Origin: Pseudomonas sp. WN033
GTDB lineage: Bacteria > Pseudomonadota > Gammaproteobacteria > Pseudomonadales > Pseudomonadaceae
Assembly: GCA_002287035.1 (NCBI GenBank)
Contig: NSKG01000002.1
Span: 62,001 to 126,000 of the forward strand
Direction of reading: 5' to 3'
DNA length: 64,000 nucleotides
Below the pieces are notes generated by a model. The model saw only the letters and a program-made list of their open reading frames with translations, was not told the DNA's origin and ran no database searches. Position numbers and translations under genes: made by a program. Shown piece by piece: positions 1 through 8,337 of this stretch; within the stretch, counting starts at the first letter, position 1, and each line of letters opens with the position of its first letter.

Positions 1-50
1 TCAGTCCACGATCCTTGCACGAACTAGAAATCACCACGAGAAACCGCCCC

Positions 51-1217
51 ATGTCCAACCTCCCACTGCTTGGCAACCTCACCCCAGAACAGTTCCTGCG
101 CGACTACTGGCAGAAAAAGCCCCTGCTGATTCGTCAGGCAGTCCCGGGCTATGAAAGCCCTATCAGCCCCAACGAGCTGGCTGGACTGTCGCTTGAAGAA
201 GAGGTTGAGTCGCGGATCATTCTCGAGCACGGCAAGCACCCCTGGGAGCAGCGCCGCGGCCCCTTTGCCGAAGATGCCTTTCAAAATCTGCCAGAGCGTG
301 ACTGGACACTGCTGGTTCAGGCCGTAGATCAGTTCGTCCCGGAAGTAGCTGAGCTGCTCAAAGCCTTCGATTTCCTGCCCAGTTGGCGCAAGGACGACAT
401 CATGATTAGTTACGCAACGCCGGGTGGCGGTGTCGGGCCGCACTATGACAACTACGACGTATTTCTGCTGCAAGGCCAAGGTCGCCGGCGCTGGAAAATT
501 GGTCAGCACTGCGATGAGAACAGCCCCCTGCTCGACCATCCTGACCTGCGTATCCTGCGCGATTTCGAGCAGACGGATGAGTGGGTACTGGAACCTGGCG
601 ACATGCTTTACATCCCGCCAGGTGTCGCCCACTGGGGGATCGCTGAGGACGATTGCATGACCTTCTCGGTAGGCTTTCGCGCGCCCAGCCATGCCGAAAT
701 TTTGTTGCACTACACTGACTTCGTCAGCCAGCAGTTGGGTGACAGCCTGCGCTACAGTGATGCAGGCATGACGCCAATCGAGGATCCCGCCAGCATTGAT
801 GAGCAGAGTATTGACCGGTTGCAACAAATTTTGCGCCCACTGGTCGAAGACAGAGAGGCATTGGCCACCTGGTTCGGCCGCTTCATGACCGAGGCGCGTT
901 ACCCGGAACTGATACAGCCTCAAGAGTGGGAAGTAGCCGATTTGCTTGCATTGCTTGAGGCTGGCTACGGCTTGATACGCCACCCCAGCAGCCGACTGGC
1001 CTGGCGCCGGGGGCAGAATGACAGCTTGCGGCTGTTCGCCAGCGGCGAGCATTGTGAGCTGCCAATTTCCTTGCTGCCACTGGTTCAGCTAGTCTGCAAA
1101 CAGGACTATCTTGAAGCCGGAGCCTTGGAGCCGTGGCTGCAGCAGGAAGATGCACGGGAATTGCTGGTGCAATTGCTCAACAAGGGAGAACTCCTGCCGG
1201 AGGAGGATGATGAATGA
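51..1217 (+). CDS. roxA: Ribosomal protein uL16 arginine hydroxylase (cupin/JmjC oxygenase)
   Basis: 388 aa. A 2-oxoglutarate/Fe(II) oxygenase of the YcfD/RoxA family, known to hydroxylate an arginine of ribosomal protein L16 (uL16) in the cytoplasm. The iron-binding triad is visible: HYD at residues 131-133 and the distal His in GVAHWG (His194). The C-terminal 150 residues form the dimerisation/winged-helix part typical of the family. The ATG at 51 is preferred over a TTG at 15 because MSNLPLLG fits known N-termini. Its last codons overlap the ribosome-binding site and start of the GNAT gene, so the two are probably co-translated. Confidence 0.9.
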   Translation: MSNLPLLGNLTPEQFLRDYWQKKPLLIRQAVPGYESPISPNELAGLSLEEEVESRIILEHGKHPWEQRRGPFAEDAFQNLPERDWTLLVQAVDQFVPEVAELLKAFDFLPSWRKDDIMISYATPGGGVGPHYDNYDVFLLQGQGRRRWKIGQHCDENSPLLDHPDLRILRDFEQTDEWVLEPGDMLYIPPGVAHWGIAEDDCMTFSVGFRAPSHAEILLHYTDFVSQQLGDSLRYSDAGMTPIEDPASIDEQSIDRLQQILRPLVEDREALATWFGRFMTEARYPELIQPQEWEVADLLALLEAGYGLIRHPSSRLAWRRGQNDSLRLFASGEHCELPISLLPLVQLVCKQDYLEAGALEPWLQQEDARELLVQLLNKGELLPEEDDE

Positions 1218-2226
1218 TGCAAGGGTCGAACTAGTAAGTTGGTCAGCCACACCCGCCTTGCGGGACATTCGCCAGCGGGTGTTTGTCGACGAACAGCATG
1301 TGCCGCCCTCCCTGGAATGGGATGAGCATGATCTGAGCGCGGTGCATTTTCAACTTCTGGTCAATGAACACCCCGCGGGCACGGCCCGACTGCTGCGCGA
1401 TGGGCACATTGGCCGGGTGGCGATTCTTCCAGATTACCGTGGCTTGGGGTTGGGCAACCTGCTTATGCGAGAGGTGATGCGCCACGCCCGGGAACTTGGG
1501 CATCAACACCTGGAACTGTCAGCTCAAACGCATGCACAGCGATTTTACGAACGTCTGGGTTTCGTTCGTTGTTCCGAACCATACATGGATGCCGGCATTG
1601 CGCATATCGATATGCGCTGGAGCGCTGAGACCCAAAGCCAGGTCGAGCTGCCGCCTATCGAGTTTGTCTCTCCTGGCTCTTTCAGCATCCACAATCCCGA
1701 GCACCAGACCAAGCGCTACAGCTCTCACCTGCCCTATCAGCTGGGCGAACAGCGTGATTTGATCGAGATTGATGAAGAATATGCCCTGGCGCATGCCTGT
1801 CATCTTGTCCTGCAGGCCCGGCGACGCCTGACTATCAGCAGCCCGGACCAGGCAATGTGGCTATTTCACCGACGCGATTTTATCGACTGCTGCGAACAAT
1901 TCATCGCCACACATCCCAAGGGAAGTATCCGCGTACTGGTCAATCAGGTGACTGCCGATTTCACCCAGGGGCACAGCTTGTCCAGCCTGCAACACCGTTT
2001 TCCCAGTCTGTGCGAAATCCGCAAGCGCCATCCTGATCTGGCCCGAGATCCGCAGGTGTATCTGCTGGCTGACGACAGCGGTATTCTGATGTTTCCGCAA
2101 GCGCTTCAGCCTCAGGGGTTCGTGCGCTATCACAGCCCCGATCAGGTCAGGCGCTGGCAGGCCAGTTTTGACGAGCACTGGAGCAGCAGCTTGAGTGACC
2201 AGGGATTGAGGAGATTCACCCTATGA
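1210..2226 (+). CDS. GNAT N-acetyltransferase fused to a C-terminal PLD-like/DUF7931-type domain
   Basis: 338 aa. Residues 1-145 form a GNAT fold with the acetyl-CoA loop motif RGLGLGNLL, preceded by the beta-strand GRVAILPDY. Residues 160-338 form a second domain of the type seen after GNAT domains in Pseudomonas (I recall DUF7931). It looks like a phospholipase D fold (RVLVN, YLLADDSGILMF) without the HKD catalytic motif. Substrate unknown. GGAGGAGG at 1198-1205 serves an ATG at 1210; the ATG at 1207 is an alternative. It overlaps roxA at its 5' end and the next gene by 4 bases (ATGA), so the three form an operon. Confidence 0.75.
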   Translation: MNDARVELVSWSATPALRDIRQRVFVDEQHVPPSLEWDEHDLSAVHFQLLVNEHPAGTARLLRDGHIGRVAILPDYRGLGLGNLLMREVMRHARELGHQHLELSAQTHAQRFYERLGFVRCSEPYMDAGIAHIDMRWSAETQSQVELPPIEFVSPGSFSIHNPEHQTKRYSSHLPYQLGEQRDLIEIDEEYALAHACHLVLQARRRLTISSPDQAMWLFHRRDFIDCCEQFIATHPKGSIRVLVNQVTADFTQGHSLSSLQHRFPSLCEIRKRHPDLARDPQVYLLADDSGILMFPQALQPQGFVRYHSPDQVRRWQASFDEHWSSSLSDQGLRRFTL

Positions 2227-3035
2227 AATGGATTGTTTCGCTGGTTCTGCTGAGCACCCTGAGCTGGGCCGTTCCTGCTCTCGCAGCACCTCAGACCGAG
2301 GTCATCAATCTGAATTACAGCCTGGCAGAACAGGTATTGCCGGCACTTACCCCCATGCTGCGCGATGATGAGCGGGCTTCGGCTTATGGCAATCAGCTTA
2401 TCATCCGCGCAGAACCTGCCCGGTTGGCCGAAATTCGTGAACTGCTGCAACAACTGGATCGCCAGCCAGTCAAACTGTTGATCAGTGTGGCCAGCACTGG
2501 CGACAGCGTCACTCACGAGCAGGGCTACCAAGTGAACGGTCGGGTAAGTAGCGGGCCGGTGGATATCGTTGTCGGCCAGCCAGGCCAGGGCAACCAGGCC
2601 CGAGTCATACGCCGGCAAACCCGGGGAGCCGATGACTCGATACGCCAGATCAGCGCCAATGAGGGATATCCGGTACTGATCCAGTCTGGCCAAAGCGTAC
2701 CACTGACCAGCACCACGACCGATATTTACGGCCGCGTTGTGCAGCAAACTGAATACCGCGACGTCACCCAGGGGTTTTATGCCACTGTCCGGCTCAATGG
2801 TGATATTGCGACCATCAGCCTCAGCGCCAACCATGACCGGCTCAATCGCTCCGATAGCCGTCTGATCGACGTCCAGCAAACCGACACCGTCGTTACCGCC
2901 CGACTTGGCGAATGGGTCACTGTCGGCGGTCTGGACGATAGCAGCACCGGGCAATCCAGTGACATCGGCCGGCGGATCAGCACGCGCGGCCAGCATCAGT
3001 ACAGTGTTCGGCTGATGGTAGAGCGTCTGGAATAG
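2223..3035 (+). CDS. Exported secretin-like (NolW/N-domain) hypothetical protein
   Basis: 270 aa. A clear Sec signal peptide (about residues 1-21, ending ALA-AP) is followed by a small alpha/beta domain like the N-domain of secretins (VINLNYSLAEQVLPALTPML, then LAEIRELLQQLD). The C-terminal half is beta-rich and resembles a shortened secretin core (IQSGQSVPL, TVVTARLGEWVTVGG). It is too short for a full secretin gate. Probably periplasmic or outer-membrane associated; function unknown. Starts at ATGA overlapping the GNAT gene. A homologue lies upstream of aceA in other Pseudomonas as far as I recall. Confidence 0.65.
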   Translation: MKWIVSLVLLSTLSWAVPALAAPQTEVINLNYSLAEQVLPALTPMLRDDERASAYGNQLIIRAEPARLAEIRELLQQLDRQPVKLLISVASTGDSVTHEQGYQVNGRVSSGPVDIVVGQPGQGNQARVIRRQTRGADDSIRQISANEGYPVLIQSGQSVPLTSTTTDIYGRVVQQTEYRDVTQGFYATVRLNGDIATISLSANHDRLNRSDSRLIDVQQTDTVVTARLGEWVTVGGLDDSSTGQSSDIGRRISTRGQHQYSVRLMVERLE

Positions 3036-3503
3036 GCATTCGTGACTCAGTGGCCACAACTGATACTTTTGTAGTGGTTTAAAAAAAACACTACATTGCG
3101 ATTGACTTCTCGCAAGCGAAGACGCATCATTGCCCCGCTCCCGCTAGCCAGAGACTCTGAAAGAGCCTCCGGATCGGCTCCGAAACCAAAGGACCGATGC
3201 GTGTCACAACAGCCCAGAAGGCGGTTCGACGAGGTGGCGACTGGAACGAAAGTTGTCCTGAGGGACGGGGAAGCGATTTAACGTATCAGCCTGCATGACA
3301 GGTTTAGCCAGTCCGACACATGTCCCATGCGACGAGTCGGTGGCACGGTCATCGTCTGTTCGTCACAGCCCCCATTCTGAACGGACCACCTGCTTTCTTC
3401 CTCCAGTTTGCCCCTCCTATGTCAGCCCCTGACGGCAGTTCCGTTTGGCGGGAACAGGGTCACAAATCGTGCTGAACCTACTGCAAACTGTGAAGGATTG
3501 ACC
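3036..3503. other. Long non-coding gap upstream of aceA
   Basis: 468 bases with no convincing gene. An open frame at 3096-3281 codes for a basic, low-complexity peptide without a ribosome-binding site and is rejected. The gap holds the palindrome at 3070-3095 just after the preceding gene, a possible -35 (TTGACT at 3102-3107) with only a weak -10, and a long GC-mixed stretch that would make an unusually long 5' leader for aceA. I could not identify a known RNA family in it. Confidence 0.5.
3070..3095. promoter_or_regulatory. Palindromic operator, half-sites TGTAGTG/CACTACA, upstream of aceA
   Basis: Perfect 7-base inverted half-sites TGTAGTG (3070-3076) and CACTACA (3089-3095) separated by an A/T-rich 12-base spacer. 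TGTAGT/ACTACA half-sites are what I recall for RccR, the KDPG-responsive RpiR-family repressor that controls aceA and other central carbon genes in Pseudomonas. Position ahead of the glyoxylate shunt gene fits that role. The regulator identity is inference. Confidence 0.5.
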
Positions 3504-5096
3504 ATGTCAGCTTATCAAAACGATATCAAGGCCGTTGCCGCTCTGAAAGAGAAGTTCGGCAGCAGCTGGAGCGCTATCAACCCCGAGTCCGTCGCCCGTA
3601 TGCGTGCTCAGAACCGCTTCAAGACCGGTCTGGAAATCGCTCAATACACCGCCGACATCATGCGCAAAGACATGGAAGAGTATGACGCCGACTCCTCCGT
3701 CTACACCCAGTCGCTGGGTTGCTGGCACGGCTTCATCGGTCAGCAGAAGCTGATCTCGATCAAGAAGCACCTGAAGACCACCAACAAGCGTTACCTGTAC
3801 CTGTCCGGCTGGATGGTTGCTGCCCTGCGCTCCGACTTCGGTCCTCTGCCTGACCAGTCCATGCACGAGAAAACCGCTGTTTCCGACCTGATCGAAGAGC
3901 TGTACACCTTCCTGCGTCAGGCCGATAGCCGCGAACTGGACCTGCTGTTCACCGCCCTGGACGCCGCTCGTGAAGCTGGCGATACCGCTAAGGCTGCAGA
4001 GATCCAGAACCAGATCGACAACTACGAAACTCACATCGTACCGATCATTGCCGACATCGACGCTGGCTTCGGTAACCCGGAAGCCACCTACCTGCTGGCC
4101 AAGCGCATGATCGAAGCTGGTGCTTGCTGCATCCAGATCGAAAACCAGGTATCTGACGAGAAGCAGTGTGGCCACCAGGACGGTAAAGTAACCGTTCCGC
4201 ATGCCGACTTCCTGGCCAAGATCGCTGCTGTTCGTTACGCCTTCCTTGAGCTGGGCATCGACAACGGCGTGATCGTTGCTCGTACCGACTCTCTGGGTGC
4301 CGGCCTGACCAAACAGATCGCTGTTACCAGCCAGCCGGGCGACCTGGGCGACCTGTACAACTCCTTCCTGGATTGCGAAGAAATCTCCGAAGCCGAACTC
4401 GGCAACGGCGACGTCGTGATCAAGCGCGAAGGCAAACTGCTGCGTCCCAAGCGTCTGCCGTCCAACCTGTTCCAGTTCCGCGCTGGCACTGGCGAAGACC
4501 GCTGCGTTCTGGACTGCATCACCAGCCTGCAAAACGGCGCCGACCTGCTGTGGATCGAAACCGAGAAGCCGCACGTTGGTCAGATCAAGGCCATGGTTGA
4601 CCGCATCCGCGAAGTCATCCCGAACGCCAAGCTGGTTTACAACAACAGCCCGTCGTTCAACTGGACCCTGAACTTCCGTCAGCAGGTATTCGATGCGATG
4701 GTTGCCGAAGGCAAGGACGTTTCTGCCTATGATCGCGCCAACCTGATGAGCGTCGACTACGACGAAAGCGAACTGGCTCAGCTGGCGGACGAGAAGATCC
4801 GTACCTTCCAGCGTGACGGCTCTGCCCACGCCGGCATCTTCCACCACCTGATCACTCTGCCGACCTACCACACTGCCGCTCTGTCGACCGACAACCTGGC
4901 TAAAGGCTACTTCGCTGACCAGGGCATGCTGGCCTACGTGAAAGGTGTTCAGCGTCAGGAAATCCGTCAGGGTATCGCCTGCGTCAAGCACCAGAACATG
5001 GCTGGTTCTGACATTGGTGACAACCACAAGGAATACTTCGCCGGCGAAGCCGCGCTGAAGGCTAGCGGTAAAGACAACACCATGAACCAGTTCTAA
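3504..5096 (+). CDS. aceA: Isocitrate lyase (long Pseudomonas-type)
   Basis: 530 aa, matching the long (about 531 aa) isocitrate lyase of P. aeruginosa rather than the 430-aa E. coli enzyme. It cleaves isocitrate to succinate and glyoxylate, the first step of the glyoxylate shunt. The active-site loop is KQCGHQDGK at residues 220-228 with catalytic Cys222. Mg-binding residues lie in IADIDAGFG. The ATG at 3504 follows GAAGGAT; an upstream in-frame extension from 3408 is not supported. Codon use is strongly biased and uniform, as in highly expressed genes. Transcribed alone, ending at the terminator at 5137-5161. Confidence 0.97.
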   Translation: MSAYQNDIKAVAALKEKFGSSWSAINPESVARMRAQNRFKTGLEIAQYTADIMRKDMEEYDADSSVYTQSLGCWHGFIGQQKLISIKKHLKTTNKRYLYLSGWMVAALRSDFGPLPDQSMHEKTAVSDLIEELYTFLRQADSRELDLLFTALDAAREAGDTAKAAEIQNQIDNYETHIVPIIADIDAGFGNPEATYLLAKRMIEAGACCIQIENQVSDEKQCGHQDGKVTVPHADFLAKIAAVRYAFLELGIDNGVIVARTDSLGAGLTKQIAVTSQPGDLGDLYNSFLDCEEISEAELGNGDVVIKREGKLLRPKRLPSNLFQFRAGTGEDRCVLDCITSLQNGADLLWIETEKPHVGQIKAMVDRIREVIPNAKLVYNNSPSFNWTLNFRQQVFDAMVAEGKDVSAYDRANLMSVDYDESELAQLADEKIRTFQRDGSAHAGIFHHLITLPTYHTAALSTDNLAKGYFADQGMLAYVKGVQRQEIRQGIACVKHQNMAGSDIGDNHKEYFAGEAALKASGKDNTMNQF

Positions 5097-5136
5097 CATC
5101 TGGTTTCCAACGGGTTTTTACCCGGTTGTCAGAAAG

Positions 5137-5161
5137 AGGCCACCTTCGGGTGGCCTTTTTT
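5137..5161 (+). terminator. Rho-independent terminator of aceA
   Basis: Hairpin AGGCCACC-TTCG-GGTGGCCT, a stable UUCG tetraloop stem followed by a run of six T. Confidence 0.9.
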
Positions 5162-5274
5162 CATGGTGGGCCTGCGTATTTGCCCATGACTGGCGTACAA
5201 TGCGCCCTGCCGGTCTCTCCGGCCCGATTGATCAAAGCCGCCAAGGCATCCGTACAATAGGTAAAAGATTCAGC

Positions 5275-5721
5275 ATGGCTCGCCTGAACCTCGTATTCCC
5301 CGATGACCAGTTCTACTTCACCACACAACTGACCGTTCGTATCAGCGATATCAACGCAGGCAAACATCTGGCCAATGACTCGATGATTTCGATGATCTCC
5401 GAAGCCAGGGCCCGGTTTCTGTACCAGTTTGGCATTGAAGAAGTTGGCGAGAATGACACTGGGATTATCGTCACCGATCTTGCCACCACCTACAAGCGCG
5501 AGGCCTTTGCCCGTGACCGGCTGATCTTTGAAGTGGGCCTGATGGATCTGAACAGATACGGTGGTGATATCATCTTCCGCATCAGTAAGGCCGAAGGCGG
5601 TGAGCTGGTAGCCCTGGCAAAATCAGGGTTTGTCTTCTATGACTTCACCACATCCAAGGTCGTGCCCATGCCCGATGACTTCCGTCTGCGCTTTCCCGGA
5701 GCCAATTACCTCGAGTATTGA
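5275..5721 (+). CDS. Acyl-CoA thioesterase, hot-dog fold (4HBT)
   Basis: 148 aa, the length of a single hot-dog domain. It should hydrolyse acyl-CoA thioesters in the cytoplasm; the specific substrate cannot be read. Visible signs are VRISDINAGKHLANDSMISMISEARARFL, where Asp and Asn-His positions correspond to the 4-hydroxybenzoyl-CoA thioesterase active site, and the central strand TYKREAFARDRLIFEV. ATG at 5275 with a modest upstream GGTAAAAG. TACAAT at 5253-5258 could be its -10. Ends facing oprF with a shared terminator. Confidence 0.8.
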   Translation: MARLNLVFPDDQFYFTTQLTVRISDINAGKHLANDSMISMISEARARFLYQFGIEEVGENDTGIIVTDLATTYKREAFARDRLIFEVGLMDLNRYGGDIIFRISKAEGGELVALAKSGFVFYDFTTSKVVPMPDDFRLRFPGANYLEY

Positions 5722-5746
5722 GCTGGGCTGCTTATCACAGAACAGG

Positions 5747-5780
5747 CAAAAAAAGCCCCAGCATGAGCCGGGGCTTTTTT
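5747..5780. terminator. Bidirectional terminator between thioesterase gene and oprF
   Basis: Stem AGCCCC (5754-5759) with GGGGCT (5770-5775), flanked by seven A on the left and six T on the right, so it works for both converging genes. Confidence 0.9.
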
Positions 5781-5783
5781 GTT

Positions 5784-5805
5784 CATGCCTGGCAAGCCAG
5801 GCATG
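5784..5805. terminator. Second hairpin at the oprF 3' end
   Basis: Perfect 10-base arms CATGCCTGGC and GCCAGGCATG with a 2-base centre, placed 14 bases after the oprF stop. On the oprF transcript it precedes the U-tract terminator, so it is more likely an mRNA-stabilising 3' stem than a terminator by itself. Confidence 0.6.
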
Positions 5806-5819
5806 GGATTGAGCTCGAT

Positions 5820-6779
5820 TTAGCGAACTTCAACCTGTGCTTCAACTTCAGCTTCAACACGACGGTTCATCGCGCGGCCTTCGTCGGTGCTGTTGTCGGC
5901 GATCGGGCGAGCTTCGCCGTAGCCAACAGCGCTAACGCGGGACGGCTCAACGCCTTCGTCGATCAGAGCCTGACGAACTGCATTGGCGCGACGCTCGGAC
6001 AGACCCTGGTTATAGGCGTCTGAACCGACGGAGTCGGTGTGACCTTCAACAGTGGTGGTGACTGACGGGTAGGTCTTCATGAACTCAGCCAGGCTCTGGA
6101 TATCCTGACGGAATTCCGGGCGGATGCTGTCGCGGTCGAAGTCGAACTTGACGTCCAGCTCAACACGTACCGACTGCATGACCGGCTCAGGAGCAGGTGC
6201 CGGAGCGGGTGCCGGAGCAGGTGCCGGGGCAACAACCGGAGCCGGCTTGCCGCCGAAGTTCAGGCCCATGCCAACACCAGCTTGCCACTCGGTGTTGCTG
6301 CTATCGAAGCCGTACAGCACGTCCAGGCCAGCCTTGACATAGAAGTTGTCGCTCAGGTACTGCTTGACGCCGGCACCGGCCAGAGCCATGGTGGTCTTGT
6401 CACGGCTGCTACTGGTGACCTGATCCAGTTCCTGGTGACCCAGACCGCCAGACAGGTAAGGACGGAAGTTGCCAGCACCGAAGTGGTAGATGGCTTCAAC
6501 AGTAGCCAGACGGCCGTTGATGTCTTCTTTGGTTGCATCGTCTTCCAGGCTGTTGCGATAGGTGCCCAGATTGATGTTCAGCAGAACGTCATCGGTCAGG
6601 AAGTAACCAATGCCGCCGCCCACCAGGGTGCCGTCGCTCATGTTGCGGTAGCTATCGGTGAAGTAGCGTTTGGCGAAAGCCTCAACTTCGACAGATCCGG
6701 CACCCTTGGCCATGACAGGCATGGTGGAAGCCGCGATAACGGCGCCAACAACGATACCCACAGTGTTTTTCAATTTCAT
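5820..6779 (-). CDS. oprF: Major outer-membrane porin OprF (OmpA family)
   Basis: 319 aa. Signal peptide about residues 1-24 (VMA-KG), an eight-strand N-terminal beta-barrel (FAKRYFTDSYRNM, GGGIGYFLTDDV), an Ala-Pro repeat hinge near residues 178-195 and a C-terminal OmpA peptidoglycan-binding domain with VEGHTDSVGSDAYNQGLSERRA and the NRRVE end. It anchors the outer membrane to peptidoglycan and gives slow non-specific diffusion. It has no cysteine at all, unlike P. aeruginosa OprF, whose linker carries four. Strong GGGGATTC ribosome-binding site. It follows sigX, as in P. aeruginosa, where SigX drives oprF. Confidence 0.96.
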   Translation of the reverse strand: MKLKNTVGIVVGAVIAASTMPVMAKGAGSVEVEAFAKRYFTDSYRNMSDGTLVGGGIGYFLTDDVLLNINLGTYRNSLEDDATKEDINGRLATVEAIYHFGAGNFRPYLSGGLGHQELDQVTSSSRDKTTMALAGAGVKQYLSDNFYVKAGLDVLYGFDSSNTEWQAGVGMGLNFGGKPAPVVAPAPAPAPAPAPAPEPVMQSVRVELDVKFDFDRDSIRPEFRQDIQSLAEFMKTYPSVTTTVEGHTDSVGSDAYNQGLSERRANAVRQALIDEGVEPSRVSAVGYGEARPIADNSTDEGRAMNRRVEAEVEAQVEVR

Positions 6780-6835
6780 CTTTGAATCCCCATATAATCC
6801 ATTAGGACACTAGGTTTGCGCACAACACAGGCGCA

Positions 6836-6862
6836 AGTATAACAGAAATACAACAATTTCAA
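6836..6862 (-). promoter_or_regulatory. Candidate sigma-70-type promoter of oprF
   Basis: On the minus strand TTGAAA (6862-6857) and TATACT (6841-6836) are 15 bases apart, about 60 bases before the oprF start and just after the sigX stop. I did not find a clear SigX-type (GTAAC/CGTC) promoter. The short spacing lowers confidence. Confidence 0.4.
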
Positions 6863-6874
6863 TATGTGAGTGAT

Positions 6875-7456
6875 CTAAAAAGGATTGTCGATATGCTTTC
6901 TGAGTTTTTCCAGGGCGCGCTTGTAACGCATCTTGGTGGCACTTAGCCCCATATGCATGATGTCGGCAATCTCTTGAAACTCCAACTCGGCAATAAAACG
7001 CAACACTAAAATTTCTCTGTCTACCGGGTTCACATGGACCAGGAAACGGTCAAGACTGGTGCGCTCGGCAACACTCTCTTCCTGTTCATGATGCTCATCC
7101 TGAGGGTCCAGACTTAGTGCATCCAGCAAGCGCTTTTTGCGCTTCTCTTTGCGGTACTGAGTAATACATTCGTTATAGGTAATACTATATAGCCAGGTTT
7201 TGAACTTGGCCTTTCCTTCAAAATGTCTCAGGCCATGCAGAACTTTAAGCATGACTTCCTGACAGACATCATCTGCGTCACGCTCGTTACCGAGATAGCG
7301 CGCACAGACATTGAACAGCGTGCGCTGATAACGACGCATCAACTCTTCATAGGCCGTGGTCGTATGAAACAGCTCGCTGTTGGCCTTGGCCACCAGCTCT
7401 TCGTCCGAAAGTTCGGCAGGTCGATAACGGGTGCGGGCTACGCTGGGCGGACTCAA
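6875..7456 (-). CDS. sigX: ECF sigma factor SigX
   Basis: 193 aa. Region 2 (RTLFNVCARYLGNERDADDVCQEV, KFKTWLYSITYNEC) and region 4 (DREILVLRFIAELEFQEIADIM, then the HTH GLSATKMRYKRALEKLRK) are near-identical to P. aeruginosa SigX as I recall it. SigX controls oprF, membrane fluidity and fatty-acid synthesis. The start is a TTG at 7456 with no Shine-Dalgarno and no in-frame ATG nearby; it gives the expected N-terminal length. Translation is probably weak or coupled to cmpX, which ends 45 bases upstream. Confidence 0.93.
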   Translation of the reverse strand: MSPPSVARTRYRPAELSDEELVAKANSELFHTTTAYEELMRRYQRTLFNVCARYLGNERDADDVCQEVMLKVLHGLRHFEGKAKFKTWLYSITYNECITQYRKEKRKKRLLDALSLDPQDEHHEQEESVAERTSLDRFLVHVNPVDREILVLRFIAELEFQEIADIMHMGLSATKMRYKRALEKLRKHIDNPF

Positions 7457-7501
7457 AATGGATCGTCGCGACGTGTCAGTTAACTAAAGGAAGTCCCGCA
7501 C

Positions 7502-8323
7502 TCAGCGGGACACTCGCTCATCAATCAGGGTGCGGTTTGATACCGAAACAATGGCACCCTCATCGTCGACCAACGTGGTCTTGACTGTACCAATTTCGTC
7601 AATGATACCCTCGAGCTCACCGATCTTGATCCGGTCACCGACCTGATACAACTCCCGGACATAAACCCCGGCTACGATCTGACCGACGATCTGGCGACTA
7701 CCCAACCCCAGAGCCAATGCCGCTGCAGCACCAAAAGACACCAGCACGATAGCGATGACTGTATTGAGCAGCGCAGTTTCAATCTGCAGTTGGCCAATCG
7801 CCAGTGACACCGTGATGATTACCAGCAAGCCTTGAACAAAACGTCCCAGACTGCTGGCATAGTCGACGCCGATACTTTCAGCAGCACCCTTGACCACACC
7901 GCCAACCAGATGCGACAGCAGCAAGCCGGCCAGCAGAATCAGAGCGGCACCAAATACTTTGGGTAGATATAGCGCAAAGGCATCAAGCGTCGCAGAGACC
8001 CTGGCCAGGCCCATGGTTTCGGCGGCAGACACGACAAAAGTCAGCACAATGAACCAATAGACGATCTTGCCCACCACCGCTGACACAGGCGCCCTAATCC
8101 CGACCCGGCCTAGCATCTTGGTCACGCCCGCCCCAGTCATCAGGCGGTCGAGCCCCAACTTGGCCAAGCCTTTGCTGAGAATGGTATCGACGATCTTGGC
8201 TACCACGAAGCCCAGCAGGATGATGAACAGCGCAGCGATCAGGTCGGGAATGAAGGATGCCACCTTGCCCCACAGGGTGGTCATGGCGGCAACAAAGCTT
8301 TGACTCCAGGTTTCCAGTTCCAT
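7502..8323 (-). CDS. cmpX: Mechanosensitive-channel family membrane protein CmpX
   Basis: 273 aa. N-terminal conserved TM-helix segments (FIPDLIAALFIILLGFVVAKI, IVYWFIVLTFVVSAAE, LPKVFGAALILLAGLLLSH, LLVIITVSLAIGQL) lead to a short MscS-like beta domain (GVYVRELYQVGDRIKIGELEGIIDEIG). In P. aeruginosa this gene sits next to sigX and its loss changes SigX activity. The ATG at 8323 is preferred to a TTG at 8341. Follows cfrX without overlap and is likely in one operon with sigX. Confidence 0.88.
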   Translation of the reverse strand: MELETWSQSFVAAMTTLWGKVASFIPDLIAALFIILLGFVVAKIVDTILSKGLAKLGLDRLMTGAGVTKMLGRVGIRAPVSAVVGKIVYWFIVLTFVVSAAETMGLARVSATLDAFALYLPKVFGAALILLAGLLLSHLVGGVVKGAAESIGVDYASSLGRFVQGLLVIITVSLAIGQLQIETALLNTVIAIVLVSFGAAAALALGLGSRQIVGQIVAGVYVRELYQVGDRIKIGELEGIIDEIGTVKTTLVDDEGAIVSVSNRTLIDERVSR

Positions 8324-8337
8324 GGTTCGCTCGCTAT

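Noticed and set aside
24-1052. Long open frame antisense to roxA
   Set aside because: roxA shows full family motifs; the antisense product has low-complexity composition and no domain.
3096-3281. Small open frame of 61 codons in the aceA leader
   Set aside because: Arg/Pro-rich peptide without ribosome-binding site or recognisable family; treated as leader sequence.
3507-5099. A 530-codon open frame antisense to aceA
   Set aside because: It is the mirror of a strongly codon-biased gene; the product is V/G/D-rich with no domain, and no ribosome-binding site precedes it.
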